NCBI GenBank assembly: GCA_009711705.1
Contig: VENG01000024.1
Location: 62,001-126,000, forward strand
DNA: 64,000 nucleotides
Source of the DNA: Bacillota bacterium
GTDB taxonomy: Bacteria; Bacillota; Desulfotomaculia; Desulfotomaculales; VENG01
Direction: 5' to 3'
Both the position numbers and the translations under genes were made by a program. The notes beneath the pieces were generated by a model. That model saw only the letters and a list, made by a program, of their open reading frames with translations, was not told the origin of the DNA and searched no databases. Shown in pieces: positions 1 through 9,241 of the stretch (position 1 is its first letter; each line of letters begins with the position of its first letter).

Positions 1-179
1 AAGATCAATTTTATACCCCCTGCCAACTAAATTTGTGTTATTATAACATTAGTCATTTTTATCTGTCTTGTTCTATAAGGAGGATTTCCTCATAGTAGAT
101 AGAATTAACTAAAGTAACCGTGATAAAATATTTTTAATTTTTTTCTATACTTCCAATGCCCTTTAAGGAGGTTCCTTGC

Positions 180-1706
180 ATGAATTTGCCGTCAAGGCTT
201 AGTGAAATCGGCCGGGCAACAGCGTCCCATGAATCAATAGTCTATCATGACCGGAGAATAACCTACGGTGAATTAAAAAAGCAAGTAAATGAATTGGCTA
301 ATGGATTGCAAAGTCTGGGCATCCAACCAGGTGACCGGGTACTGGTGGCCTTGGGCAACAGCCCGGAATTTGTTATTTCTTATTATGCGGTTCTACGCAT
401 CAAAGGCATTGTCGTTCCTATTAATCCTGCTTTTACCAGAAATGAAATAGGAACCATAGTAAAGGACTGCCTTCCCTCGGTCGTGATTACCAACAGCAAC
501 ATGGCTTCTGTTTTTAAACAGCTGGAACAAGAGGGTAATAAAACGAAGGGAATTATTGTTACCAATTTGGACGGCAATGCAAAAGACGGCCTGATCTCTT
601 TCGATGAACTCAAATCAAAGGACAAAAGCGTCTTTCCGTCCATTTCCTTTCGGAGAAAAGACCCGGCGGTTATTATTTATACTTCCGACAATACCGGGCT
701 GCCCAAGGGTGCTGTCCTTACCCACCATAACATATACAGCAACGCCATGACATTTGCCCAAATGTATAAAATGTCACCCCAGGACAGGGCACTTCTGGTA
801 TCACCGGTATATCATGTTGCGGCTCAAACATGTGTCATGAACAACGCCATGGTATCGGGTTCCACTCTGGTTATCCATGACGGCTGGGCAGGCCCTGAAG
901 CTGTTTTGGAAACCATAGATAAAGAAAAGATAACCTTTTTCTTTGGCCCGCCTACGATGTATAGTTTCCTGGTAGGATATCCAAACCCTGATAAGTATGA
1001 TGTCAGTTCACTGCGTGTGGCATTCTCCGGTGGAGCATCATTGTCTCCGGAAATATTTAAAGGCTTTGCAGAAAAGTATAAGGTGGAAATTGTTGAAGGA
1101 TACGGCTTATCGGAAACATCTCCCGTTGTTACATCCAACCCCATGGAAGGCCCCAAAAAATTAGGTTCCATCGGTAAACCTATTCCGGGAATAGAAGTTG
1201 ACATCTTCGATTACGAAGGGCGGGAAGTCCCCAAGGGGCAGGTTGGCGAAATTGTGGTACGAGGCCCCAACGTAATGGCCGGTTACTTTAATAAAGAAGA
1301 TGATACCCGCTGGGCCATGCGAAACGGTTGGTTTCATACCGGCGACCTGGCCTATATGGATGAAGAAGGGTATTTATTCATCGTGGATAGAAAGAAGGAC
1401 ACCATTATTCGTGGCGGAGTAAACATAAACCCCAGAGAGGTAGAAGAAGTACTTTCCTCTCACCCTTGCGTATATGATACGGCAGTAGTGGGTGTCCCTG
1501 ATGCCGTAATGGGCGAAGAAATAATGACCTTCGTGATGCTACGCGAGGATGAGGAACTTAAAGCAGAGGAACTTCAGGATTACTGCCGGGATAACTTGGC
1601 TAAATATAAAATTCCCAGGTATATTCGCTTCGTGGAAAACTTACCCAAAACAACGTCCGGTAAGCTTATGCGTAAGGAAATACAACGGTGGATAAGTCAT
1701 AAGTAA
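180..1706 (+). CDS. Acyl-CoA synthetase (AMP-forming), long-chain fatty acid--CoA ligase type
   Basis: A 508-residue adenylate-forming enzyme that should activate a carboxylic acid with ATP to an acyl-AMP and then transfer it to CoA. Visible motifs are the P-loop-like signature around residues 168-177 (TSDNTGLPKG), YGLSET, the GWFHTGDL motif with Asp389, the hinge region DRKKDTIIRGG, and the C-terminal TSGK lysine (Lys495). The ATG at 180 is chosen because AAGGAGG lies just upstream; an in-frame ATG at 156 has no such site. Oddity: the phosphate-binding loop normally reads TSGTTG, here TSDNTG. Substrate is not predictable from sequence. It stands alone, with a terminator directly behind it, convergent to htrA. 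Confidence 0.88.
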   Translation: MNLPSRLSEIGRATASHESIVYHDRRITYGELKKQVNELANGLQSLGIQPGDRVLVALGNSPEFVISYYAVLRIKGIVVPINPAFTRNEIGTIVKDCLPSVVITNSNMASVFKQLEQEGNKTKGIIVTNLDGNAKDGLISFDELKSKDKSVFPSISFRRKDPAVIIYTSDNTGLPKGAVLTHHNIYSNAMTFAQMYKMSPQDRALLVSPVYHVAAQTCVMNNAMVSGSTLVIHDGWAGPEAVLETIDKEKITFFFGPPTMYSFLVGYPNPDKYDVSSLRVAFSGGASLSPEIFKGFAEKYKVEIVEGYGLSETSPVVTSNPMEGPKKLGSIGKPIPGIEVDIFDYEGREVPKGQVGEIVVRGPNVMAGYFNKEDDTRWAMRNGWFHTGDLAYMDEEGYLFIVDRKKDTIIRGGVNINPREVEEVLSSHPCVYDTAVVGVPDAVMGEEIMTFVMLREDEELKAEELQDYCRDNLAKYKIPRYIRFVENLPKTTSGKLMRKEIQRWISHK

Positions 1707-1713
1707 TAGAGAA

Positions 1714-1740
1714 AAAGGAGGCTAAAAGCCTCCTTTTTTT
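1714..1740 (+). terminator. Rho-independent terminator, probably bidirectional
   Basis: AAAGGAGGC, a 5-nt loop, then GCCTCCTTT followed by a T run. It sits between the convergent acyl-CoA ligase and HtrA genes. Confidence 0.85.
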
Positions 1741-1750
1741 ATGCACTCTA

Positions 1751-2890
1751 TTATCTTAACTGGTAAGGCTTTTCTCCCACGGCGAAGGTTAGGTTAAGCA
1801 ATCGACCGTTGCGATAAACAAGTAAAGTGGCCTTTTGCCCTATTTTCATCTCTTCTATGGCCTTAGCCAGCTGTTGGGCATCCTTTATTTTTTTACCGTC
1901 AAGTTCCAGAATAACATCCCTTTGCTGCAAGCCTCCCTGCTCCGCCGGGCTCCCGGGTATTACTCCCAAAATAACAACACCATCGGTACTTTGAAGGTCA
2001 AAGTACTGTGCAAGGTCTTGATCTAAATCACTCATTTGAATCCCCAGCCAGGGGTGCGAAACCTTGCCTTGATTTTTCAGCTCGTCTAATACACCCTTAA
2101 CAGTATTGGTGGGAATTGCAAACCCGATACCCTGTGCCTGTGCCACAGCGGTATTGATTCCGATCACTTCACCCTTTAAATTTAATAAGGGACCACCACT
2201 ATTCCCCCGATTAATGGCCGCATCAGTCTGTAATAAATTCTCATAGTGTCTGTTTTCGACTGTAATAGGGCGCTCCTTGGCACTAATTACTCCTACCGTA
2301 ACGGTGTGATCAAACCCCAAGGGGTTACCGATGGCCACAACCCAGTTACCGGCTTTTACTTTACTTGAATCGCCCATTTTTAAATACGGCAGGCTGCTGG
2401 CACCCTCTATTTTTAGTACCGCCAGATCCAAGTCATAGTCAGCCCCCACCACTTTGGCATTGTACTCCTTTTCCTTACCACCAATAGTTACTTTAATGTC
2501 AGATGCTCCGGAAATTACATGCTCATTGGTAATTACCAATCCATCTTCGGAAATAATAAAGCCGGAGCCAATACCCATTTGTTTTTGTTCTCTGGGCTGC
2601 TGCCCAAAAAAGTAACGGAAAAAAGGGTCACTTGAAAACTGATCCTGGGAGCTGACAATTTTAGTGGTACTTATTTTGACCACTGCCTTCCCGGCAGTAT
2701 CGACCATATTAGCAATAGCGTCCGAGCCCACGCCCGGTTTTACCTGCACTGCCCCGGCACTTCCTCCGTCCACTCCGGGGACCTTTTGGCCGGACAGGTC
2801 ACCGCCTAGCAAGCAGCCACCCATAAACATAATGCCAGCTACAAAAGCTATCAGGCCAATATAAGCCAAAGAGTTCTTCTTTAGTTTCAT
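1751..2890 (-). CDS. htrA: HtrA/DegP-family serine protease, membrane- or lipid-anchored, one PDZ domain
   Basis: A 379-residue trypsin-like protease for quality control of exported proteins. The N-terminus has Lys-rich MKLKK, a hydrophobic stretch and MGGC, which is a weak lipobox or simply a membrane anchor. Catalytic residues are His124 (TNEHV), Asp155 (DYDLDLAVL) and Ser231 (RGNSGGP); a single PDZ domain covers roughly residues 285-370. The ATG at 2890 is preferred (GGTGGGAGAG upstream) over a GTG three codons earlier. It lies about 200 bp downstream of a two-component operon on the same strand, which could control it; that link is inference. Confidence 0.93.
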   Translation of the reverse strand: MKLKKNSLAYIGLIAFVAGIMFMGGCLLGGDLSGQKVPGVDGGSAGAVQVKPGVGSDAIANMVDTAGKAVVKISTTKIVSSQDQFSSDPFFRYFFGQQPREQKQMGIGSGFIISEDGLVITNEHVISGASDIKVTIGGKEKEYNAKVVGADYDLDLAVLKIEGASSLPYLKMGDSSKVKAGNWVVAIGNPLGFDHTVTVGVISAKERPITVENRHYENLLQTDAAINRGNSGGPLLNLKGEVIGINTAVAQAQGIGFAIPTNTVKGVLDELKNQGKVSHPWLGIQMSDLDQDLAQYFDLQSTDGVVILGVIPGSPAEQGGLQQRDVILELDGKKIKDAQQLAKAIEEMKIGQKATLLVYRNGRLLNLTFAVGEKPYQLR

Positions 2891-3047
2891 CTCTCCCACC
2901 CTTTCTATTTCAAATCAAATGAGATGCTCATTATTTCATATTTAACACTACACACAATATAAGTCAAGTCAATATTATGTAGCCAAAGCGACCAAATCAA
3001 AAGCTCTCCATATATATGGCAAGGTATTCCTAATTAATAAAGACAAA

Positions 3048-3067
3048 TCCCGCTTTAAAAAGCGGGA
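3048..3067 (-). terminator. Hairpin after the two-component operon
   Basis: TCCCGCTTT pairs with AAAGCGGGA; on the minus strand a broken T-rich tract (TTTGTCTTTATT) follows. It lies downstream of the response regulator, before htrA. Confidence 0.6.
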
Positions 3068-3100
3068 ATCTTAAAACAAGTAAGATATAGAATAGATCTA

Positions 3101-4468
3101 TCAGGATTGCGACTGGTTCTTTAATATACTGTGTTTTTGGCACCTGTAAATAAAAGTGGACCGCGTTATCCCCAGCAGTTCTGCCGCTTTACTCTGGTTA
3201 CCACGACTCTTTTCCAGCGCTTTTAACAGCAGTTGTTTTTCAACTTCTTCCAGGGAAAGACCCTCCTCTGGTAAATCGATACCTATTTTCTTATCTACCT
3301 TGGCCTTTATGCCGCGAATTTCTTCCGGCAAGTGTTCGGGGTGTATTTCTTCCCCCCTGCTAATAATAGCTGCCCGCTCAATTACATTTTGAAGTTCACG
3401 TATATTACCGGGCCAATCATATCGCTTAAACAATTCCAGGGCTGCCGGAGATATCTGCTTAGACCCATAGGTGGGTTTGAGTTTATTTATGATGTGATCC
3501 ACCAATAAAGACACATCCTCCCGACGCTCTCGCAGCGGTGGAATATTAATAGGCATAACATTTAACCTATAATAAAGATCTTCACGGAACTCTCCCTTTT
3601 CGATAGCTTTTTCCAATTGGCGATTTGTAGCCGCAATTACCCGTACGTCCACGGAAAGGTTTTTAGTTCCCCCAACTCGCTCAAATGACTTTTCTTGTAA
3701 AACTCGCAATAATTTAGCCTGCATACTTAAAGGAAGTTCGCCTATTTCATCAAGAAAGATAGTTCCTTTGTCAGCCAGTTCAAAACGCCCTGTTTTCCGA
3801 GAGTAAGCACCTGTAAAAGCTCCTTTTTCGTGACCGAAGAGCTCGCTTTCCAAGAGTTGCTCGGGTAGTGCTGCACAATTGACAGGTACAAAAGGACCGT
3901 TCTTGCGAGGGCTGCTCCGGTGGATAGCCACCGCAACCACTTCCTTGCCGGTCCCGCTTTCACCGGTAACAAGAACATTAACATTCGTCTGGGAAACCCG
4001 CTCAATAAGATGTACTACTTCTTGAAAAGCCTGGCTCTCACCAACCATATTGTTATATTCCTTGGTTAATTGTGACCTGAGGAAAGTAACCTCTGTTGCC
4101 AGTTGGGCAACCACTAAATTCTGCTTAATAACTAATTTTAACTCATCCAGATCAAAGGGCTTGGTAATATAGTCAACCGCCCCCATCTTCATGGCTTCAA
4201 TGGCGGTTTCAATTGTTCCATGAGCGGTAAGTATAATCACAGGAAGCCTCGGATTTATTTCCAAAGCGTGTTTTAAAACCTCCAGCCCGTCCATCTCAGG
4301 CATTTTCAAGTCGAGCACCACCAGGGATGGATCTTCCTCTTGAATAATTTTAAGCCCGTCCGGCCCCCGGTTTGCAACTCGAGTCTGGTAACCCTCCTGC
4401 TGCATAGCCCGCTGCAGCGCCCAGCACATATGCTCCTCATCATCAATAATCAAAATAGTTGATGTCAT
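3101..4468 (-). CDS. Sigma-54-dependent response regulator (NtrC/AtoC type)
   Basis: A 455-residue transcription activator. Order of domains: receiver (phospho-acceptor Asp53 in VLDLKMPEMDG), AAA+ domain with Walker A GESGTGKE (about 169-176) and the sigma-54 contact loop GAFTGA (216-221), then a Fis-type helix-turn-helix at the C-terminus (SKAAELLGITRSTF). Its ATG overlaps the stop of the sensor kinase gene by one base (TGATG), so the pair is translationally coupled. Targets must carry sigma-54 (-24/-12) promoters; none was identified with confidence in the window. Confidence 0.95.
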   Translation of the reverse strand: MTSTILIIDDEEHMCWALQRAMQQEGYQTRVANRGPDGLKIIQEEDPSLVVLDLKMPEMDGLEVLKHALEINPRLPVIILTAHGTIETAIEAMKMGAVDYITKPFDLDELKLVIKQNLVVAQLATEVTFLRSQLTKEYNNMVGESQAFQEVVHLIERVSQTNVNVLVTGESGTGKEVVAVAIHRSSPRKNGPFVPVNCAALPEQLLESELFGHEKGAFTGAYSRKTGRFELADKGTIFLDEIGELPLSMQAKLLRVLQEKSFERVGGTKNLSVDVRVIAATNRQLEKAIEKGEFREDLYYRLNVMPINIPPLRERREDVSLLVDHIINKLKPTYGSKQISPAALELFKRYDWPGNIRELQNVIERAAIISRGEEIHPEHLPEEIRGIKAKVDKKIGIDLPEEGLSLEEVEKQLLLKALEKSRGNQSKAAELLGITRSTFIYRCQKHSILKNQSQS

Positions 4469-6012
4469 CAAAAATCACCCCCGGTCTCTGCGGGTAGAGC
4501 AAATTTAACAGTAAACACAGTACCGTTCTCACTACTTTCCGCATCTATAGTGCCTTTATTTATTGTTACAATCCGGTGACTGATAGAAAGCCCCAGACCG
4601 GTACCTGTTTCCTTAGTGGTAAAAAAGGGATCAAAGATACTCTGAAGCTCTCCCTCTGGAATTCCATCCCCGGTATCAGCAAAGCAGGTGCAAACATGTC
4701 CATCATGGACAAAGGTACTGATCGTTAAGGTTCCACCTTCAGGCATGGCCTGCACAGCATTCAAAATAAGATTTACAAACACTTGTTTAATTTGTTCACC
4801 ATCAACCCGAACTACCGGGAGTTGATTGGCAACAGATAACTTTAATTCAATATTATGCTGCCGAAGCATAGCCTTTGTAAATATCAGAACCTTTTCCAGC
4901 AAGGAGTTAATAGATATGCTTTCAACAACCGGTCTACTTGGTCTACCGAAATCCAAGAGTTCTTTAATAACCCTGTTTTGACGGTCCACCTGTTCATTTA
5001 TTACTTCAGAGAATTCCAGAATCGCCGGCACACTGTCTTTTAATTCATGTTCCATTAATTGCGTGGATGTTTTTACAATTCCTATTGGATTACGCAATTC
5101 ATGAGCTACTCCTGCCACCAAACGTCCCAACGAGGCAAGTCGTTCAGAACGCCTTAGCTCCGCCTCCAGTTTTTCTTTCTCTTCCACCGAACGGGCCATC
5201 TGGTTTATGGCACCGGCTATTTCTCCAATTTCACCATTCAGCGTGGGGATTTTTGTATGAATATCTTTTTGCATGTTATAAAGGCCGTTTTTAATGGTAT
5301 TTACGCTAAAGGTTAAATTGCGAATGATAAACAAAGATCCCAGTGCACCGAAACACAGCCCGAAAAGTGCTACATATTTAATCAGTGATAAAAAATTCCG
5401 ACTCTGCGCAATGATAGGGTTTAAACGTGTATCGGCCCAAATCACCGTTACCAGTTCCCCTTTGTAAACTAGTGGAGAAAGATACTCGTATGTTTCGTCA
5501 TTCAAGCTTCTAGTCAACTTGGATAAAGGCTTTCCACTAGCCGCCACGGCTGTCAGACCACTTTTAGCTTCACTGAGAACCCTTTCTTCCCGCCTTTCCT
5601 GCTCCCTGGGTGTTAAATCCCTGTACTGGTGTAAAAAACCCTTAATGAAGACTTTTTTATTATCCGGGATGTACATACCAAAACGTACGCCAGGATTACT
5701 GGGTACCAGCATACTGGCGTTATTGTTAAAAGCACGCTCCAGATATTTCTCCTTCGTATCAATTTCTAACTCCTTAAATCCTTCTCCATCCAAGCTACGA
5801 TGAAGATTTTCCTTCATCTTGGGAATAATAACAGAGTCCACTGTTGACTGTAGCTTATTCTCGTAATCTTGGAGCATCGCTTCCTCAGTCCGGCTTGCGT
5901 AGTACAGGTCATAAAGCATTACCAGCACGGGAATAAGCAAAAGCAATATTACAATGAACAAAAATTGGGAGCTTATACGGTGGCTTGCCAACTGTGAAAA
6001 AAGTCTGTCCAT
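4468..6012 (-). CDS. Membrane sensor histidine kinase, partner of the NtrC-type regulator
   Basis: A 514-residue kinase. An N-terminal membrane helix (about residues 17-36) is followed by an extracytoplasmic sensor region of about 170 residues, a second helix (about 212-231), a HAMP linker, the HisKA dimerisation domain with His304 (GVAHELRNP), and a HATPase domain with an N box, DTGDGIP and GTGLGLS. The ATG at 6012 has GGAGAAATAGCT upstream; an in-frame start 12 codons earlier lacks one. The signal sensed is unknown. Confidence 0.93.
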   Translation of the reverse strand: MDRLFSQLASHRISSQFLFIVILLLLIPVLVMLYDLYYASRTEEAMLQDYENKLQSTVDSVIIPKMKENLHRSLDGEGFKELEIDTKEKYLERAFNNNASMLVPSNPGVRFGMYIPDNKKVFIKGFLHQYRDLTPREQERREERVLSEAKSGLTAVAASGKPLSKLTRSLNDETYEYLSPLVYKGELVTVIWADTRLNPIIAQSRNFLSLIKYVALFGLCFGALGSLFIIRNLTFSVNTIKNGLYNMQKDIHTKIPTLNGEIGEIAGAINQMARSVEEKEKLEAELRRSERLASLGRLVAGVAHELRNPIGIVKTSTQLMEHELKDSVPAILEFSEVINEQVDRQNRVIKELLDFGRPSRPVVESISINSLLEKVLIFTKAMLRQHNIELKLSVANQLPVVRVDGEQIKQVFVNLILNAVQAMPEGGTLTISTFVHDGHVCTCFADTGDGIPEGELQSIFDPFFTTKETGTGLGLSISHRIVTINKGTIDAESSENGTVFTVKFALPAETGGDF

Positions 6013-6048
6013 AGCTATTTCTCCCCATATAGGAAATTTAACTGTCAA

Positions 6049-6384
6049 ATTTCAACTAACACCCTGCTTGATATCATACACCAACTTCCACAATATTTTC
6101 ATAGAAAAATTCCCTATATCACTAAATACCGCAATTCTACTGTGCGCAGTAAGATGGCATACTATTTGCAAAAATAATTTAACATAAAATTAAAGTATAT
6201 ATAATGGACTTTGATCATTGAATGTATTATAATCGACACGAGCTTGATAAAATGCATTAAAATGTACAATGCTTAAAAGTAGTGCATTAATTCACAACTC
6301 TGTGTGAATTATATCATAAATAGTGTGGTCTTGAAACCACACTATTAAAAAAACTGATAGCGTATTATAAAAGGGGAGAGCGTT
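6049..6384. promoter_or_regulatory. Intergenic region with an 11-bp inverted repeat
   Basis: Divergent region between the kinase operon and the next plus-strand gene. A perfect 11-bp inverted repeat (AATAGTGTGGT/ACCACACTATT, 6319-6346) sits about 40 bp before the downstream start; it could be an operator or a transcription terminator. No other gene is seen. Confidence 0.4.
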
Positions 6385-6861
6385 TTGCAACAGGCATTTA
6401 ATGATTTTTTGGAAGATGTTTTGCACGAGGCTGTTGTGATTCTTAAGGATTATAACATTAGGGTTCGCTGCATCTCCCTGGGTAAAAAACTTGGCATTGT
6501 AGAATCTTGGAAATGTATTCAGATATCGAACACTAAAAATATATTTTATCGGATAGGTAAGACAAAACCACGCAAAGGCCCGCGTAAAGGTCAGGAATAT
6601 ATAGCAATCGACTTGGTCATGGACGGTTACAAGAAACAAGTATTCGTTCCTTTATTGAAGAAAAGAGAGATTATTGAAAAGAAACTAGGGGCGGCACTGG
6701 AAAGGGAATTGCCAAATATTGAGGCCACAGGTCAATACCGCCTAAAGTTAATAATTCCCGATGATGTCTACTATAAGAAGAATGTACGATATGCCGCAAA
6801 CCAACTTGCCAAATTTATAATAACAACCAGACCATATTTAGCTGAATTAGGTGTGGTGTAA
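6385..6861 (+). CDS. Uncharacterised 158-residue protein
   Basis: No family recognised. TTG start with GGGGAGAG upstream. The protein is soluble and basic in the middle (KTKPRKGPRKGQEY), with alternating charged and hydrophobic segments and no membrane helix or cysteine cluster. The frame is clean and codon use resembles the neighbours, so it is likely a real gene. It stands alone behind an inverted repeat. No function is proposed. Confidence 0.6.
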   Translation: MQQAFNDFLEDVLHEAVVILKDYNIRVRCISLGKKLGIVESWKCIQISNTKNIFYRIGKTKPRKGPRKGQEYIAIDLVMDGYKKQVFVPLLKKREIIEKKLGAALERELPNIEATGQYRLKLIIPDDVYYKKNVRYAANQLAKFIITTRPYLAELGVV

Positions 6862-6950
6862 AAAAAGAAACTATGTTAAAATAAACAAAATGGTTAGTCA
6901 TGGGTGGAGGAAATAATACAGTGTGGGTTTATATGCTACACAAAAATAAA

Positions 6951-6974
6951 GGGGTACTGCTGCCACAGCACCCC
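6951..6974 (-). terminator. Terminator for the 65-residue membrane protein gene
   Basis: On the minus strand GGGGTGCTG and CAGTACCCC pair with one mismatch and are followed by TTTATTTTTG. Confidence 0.7.
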
Positions 6975-6986
6975 GAGCATTGAACC

Positions 6987-7184
6987 TTATAACAAATAAT
7001 TTACGACAGAATAACTGCAGAAAACCGCAAAGCCTACACCATAAATTGCCAGCAAGGTTACCGGTAGCATACTTTCTTCACCCGGGTTAACTTTAGTCAT
7101 TTCAACCCGAGCCATTTCTGCTTCAAAAAACGGTATTTCCAAAACATTTTTGAACCAGTTGGCACTTGTGGATTGTGCAACCAT
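6987..7184 (-). CDS. Small uncharacterised protein with one C-terminal membrane helix
   Basis: 65 residues. The strong AAAGGAGGG site 6-7 bases before ATG and a matching terminator support a real gene. The first 40 residues are soluble and acidic; the last 25 (LPVTLLAIYGVGFAVFCSYSV) form one membrane helix, so the protein is tail-anchored or single-pass. No family recognised. The decayed IS end begins about 50 bp upstream. Confidence 0.6.
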   Translation of the reverse strand: MVAQSTSANWFKNVLEIPFFEAEMARVEMTKVNPGEESMLPVTLLAIYGVGFAVFCSYSVVNYLL

Positions 7185-7235
7185 TGCAATCCCTCCTTTC
7201 GTTGGATTTGTGAGATGTAATGTGCTTTGTCAAAA

Positions 7236-7505
7236 TTGCATATAAAAAAAGTTAAACTAACCCCTCATAAGAAAGTCGGTGAATAGTGACAATAATATGT
7301 TTCCATATCCGGAAGTGCTCCCAACACAGTGACGGATACGGAACATTGAGCCGACGGGTGAGGGGGTTCTTTTTTTTATCGCCCCTACTTAAACATCGAC
7401 CATATACCCTTCGTTTTATCTGCAGTCCTTGCATTTTTCATCTACATACCATTTTTCAACTACATACATCGTAATGACAACTCTTGTGAACTATATCACT
7501 TTTTC
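7236..7505 (-). repeat. Decayed end of an IS1634-type element, inverted relative to the intact copy
   Basis: This stretch aligns, in reverse complement, to the non-coding left end of the element at 9242-9450. Shared blocks are ACCCCTCA..AAGAAAGTC, a 27-base identical core (7309-7335 against 9370-9396), GAGCCGAC, and a terminal block TTGTGAACT.TATCACT near 7488-7503. No transposase remains on its inner side. It forms most of the region upstream of the CoA-transferase gene, so it may now supply promoter or leader sequence. Confidence 0.65.
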
Positions 7506-7668
7506 AGTTGCATACTACCATAGCGCCATAAATTCGTCAACAATTTTTTATATTTTTGTGACAACAATACCAGCAAATAGTATTCGAAATATCCCCCCCC
7601 TCTCTTACTTACCAAATCTTTTGTTGACTCTCTGTTCTGCTTTATCATATGATTAACATAAAATTTAA

Positions 7669-7684
7669 TGTGACAGAAATCACG
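7669..7684 (+). promoter_or_regulatory. CRP/FNR-type operator candidate
   Basis: TGTGA-N6-TCACG, a near match to the CRP/FNR-family palindrome, about 70 bp before the acetyl-CoA hydrolase/transferase start. Position fits a site at or near a promoter; the promoter itself was not identified. Confidence 0.4.
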
Positions 7685-7752
7685 ACGTCCTTTGCTGCAA
7701 AAGCGAATTATCCAGGTGCTTTTTAAGAGTAATTTATAAGGAGTTGTGTTAG

Positions 7753-9084
7753 ATGGCTTGGTATCAAACAGGCCCGCTTAGTTCCAATACCAGTGAACTA
7801 AAAAGGTTATTTAAAGACAAACTTGTCACGACAAAAGAAGCGGCTGAACATATTAAATCCGGTGATAATGTAGTCAGCTCAATGGGGGCCGGAGAGCCCA
7901 CTTTATTACTTGATGCCATCACAGAACGCAAACATGAACTACGCGACGTCCGTATTCACCAAATGCTACCTCTTGCGGAACCTAAATATATGCAAAAAGG
8001 TATGGAGCGGCATTTTCGCCATGTTTCATGGTTTAACAGCGCCATTAGCCGCCCGGGTGTCAAGGCCGGCCAATCCGGTATAATGATGGGATATCTGCAT
8101 GAATATCCCCGTTTCTTTTCTGAAAGTCTGCCGGTAAATGTTTTTATTGCTTGCGTTTCCCCCATGGACCGGCATGGTTTTTTTAGTTTTGGTGTTTCTG
8201 TAAACTTCACCATGGCAGCAGCACAAAAGGCTGACATTGTAATACTGTCGGTAAATAATAACATGCCCCGCACGCACGGCAGCGGGCATATCCACATCTC
8301 TCAGGTTGATTTAATCATCGAGGACAACTCTCCTTTACCCGAAGCTTCCTCTGATCTTGTGACTGAAATTGACATCAAAGTTGCTCAAGAAATTGCTACT
8401 TATATCAACGACGGGGATACATTGGCACTGGGGGTAACCGCCATCCCCCAAAGTTTAGCTTATTCCCTGCATGATAAAAAAGAATTGGGCGTTCACACTG
8501 AGATTCTTACGGATGCGGTGGTAAAACTAGTGGACGCCGGAGTGATCACCAACCAAAACAAAATACTACACCCGGGGAAGATTATTTGCACTTCAGCTAT
8601 TGGAACAAAGCAGCTATATGATTTCATGGATGACAATCCCATGATTGAAATGCGACCGGTTTCTTTCACTAATGACCCATATATTATTGCAAAAAATGAA
8701 AATATCACAGCTGTTAACGGTGCCAGTAAAGTTGATTTACTTGGACAATGTACCGCCGAACCCATAGGACCCAAACAGCTTTGCGGTACCGGAGGCCAGG
8801 TTGACTTCGCACGCGGCGTGGCTATGGCCCGAAATGGTAAATTTTTTATGACTCTTAGGTCAACTAATGACAAAAAACAGTCTAATATCGTTCCCCAATT
8901 GGAAAAAGGCACGGTAACCACCATCAGCCGTAATGACGTCGACTTTGTGGCCACCGAATATGGTATTGTTAAACTAAAAGGCAAAACGGTTCGAGAGCGA
9001 GTCGAAGCATTAATATCAATAGCCCATCCCGACTACCGCTATGGCTTAAGTGAAGCAGCTAAAAAACTAGGGTATACTAGGTGA
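7753..9084 (+). CDS. Acetyl-CoA hydrolase/transferase family (4-hydroxybutyrate CoA-transferase type)
   Basis: 443 residues, the usual length for this CoA-transferase family, which moves CoA between acetyl-CoA and another short-chain acid through a glutamyl-CoA intermediate. Visible family features are GMGAGEP-like glycine motifs near the N-terminus (SMGAGEP), DGDTLALGVTAIPQ in the middle and the CoA-site GTGGQVDFARG around residues 345-355. ATG with AAGGAG seven bases upstream. The gene stands alone between two IS1634-type sequences. In a sulfate reducer it could serve acetate or propionate/butyrate activation; the substrate cannot be read from sequence. Confidence 0.88.
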   Translation: MAWYQTGPLSSNTSELKRLFKDKLVTTKEAAEHIKSGDNVVSSMGAGEPTLLLDAITERKHELRDVRIHQMLPLAEPKYMQKGMERHFRHVSWFNSAISRPGVKAGQSGIMMGYLHEYPRFFSESLPVNVFIACVSPMDRHGFFSFGVSVNFTMAAAQKADIVILSVNNNMPRTHGSGHIHISQVDLIIEDNSPLPEASSDLVTEIDIKVAQEIATYINDGDTLALGVTAIPQSLAYSLHDKKELGVHTEILTDAVVKLVDAGVITNQNKILHPGKIICTSAIGTKQLYDFMDDNPMIEMRPVSFTNDPYIIAKNENITAVNGASKVDLLGQCTAEPIGPKQLCGTGGQVDFARGVAMARNGKFFMTLRSTNDKKQSNIVPQLEKGTVTTISRNDVDFVATEYGIVKLKGKTVRERVEALISIAHPDYRYGLSEAAKKLGYTR

Positions 9085-9241
9085 CAGCGCTAAAAAAAGC
9101 GCGTCAAATCAGTCCCTATATGGCAAGGTATACTTTCATCAAGGGGTAAAGACAATGACAAAAATGCTTAACAATTTTGTTAAAAATAATTTAAAAATAT
9201 ATTGACCTCATTAAGGCCCTATGGTACTATGCATGTGAAAA

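Noticed and set aside
6900..6985. 20-codon frame with GGTGGAGG upstream on the plus strand
   Set aside because: It runs through the terminator of the opposite gene and has no other support.
3013..9131. 15-base repeat TATATGGCAAGGTAT at 3013 and 9117
   Set aside because: A 15-mer shared by chance is expected about once or twice in a window of this size; flanks do not align.
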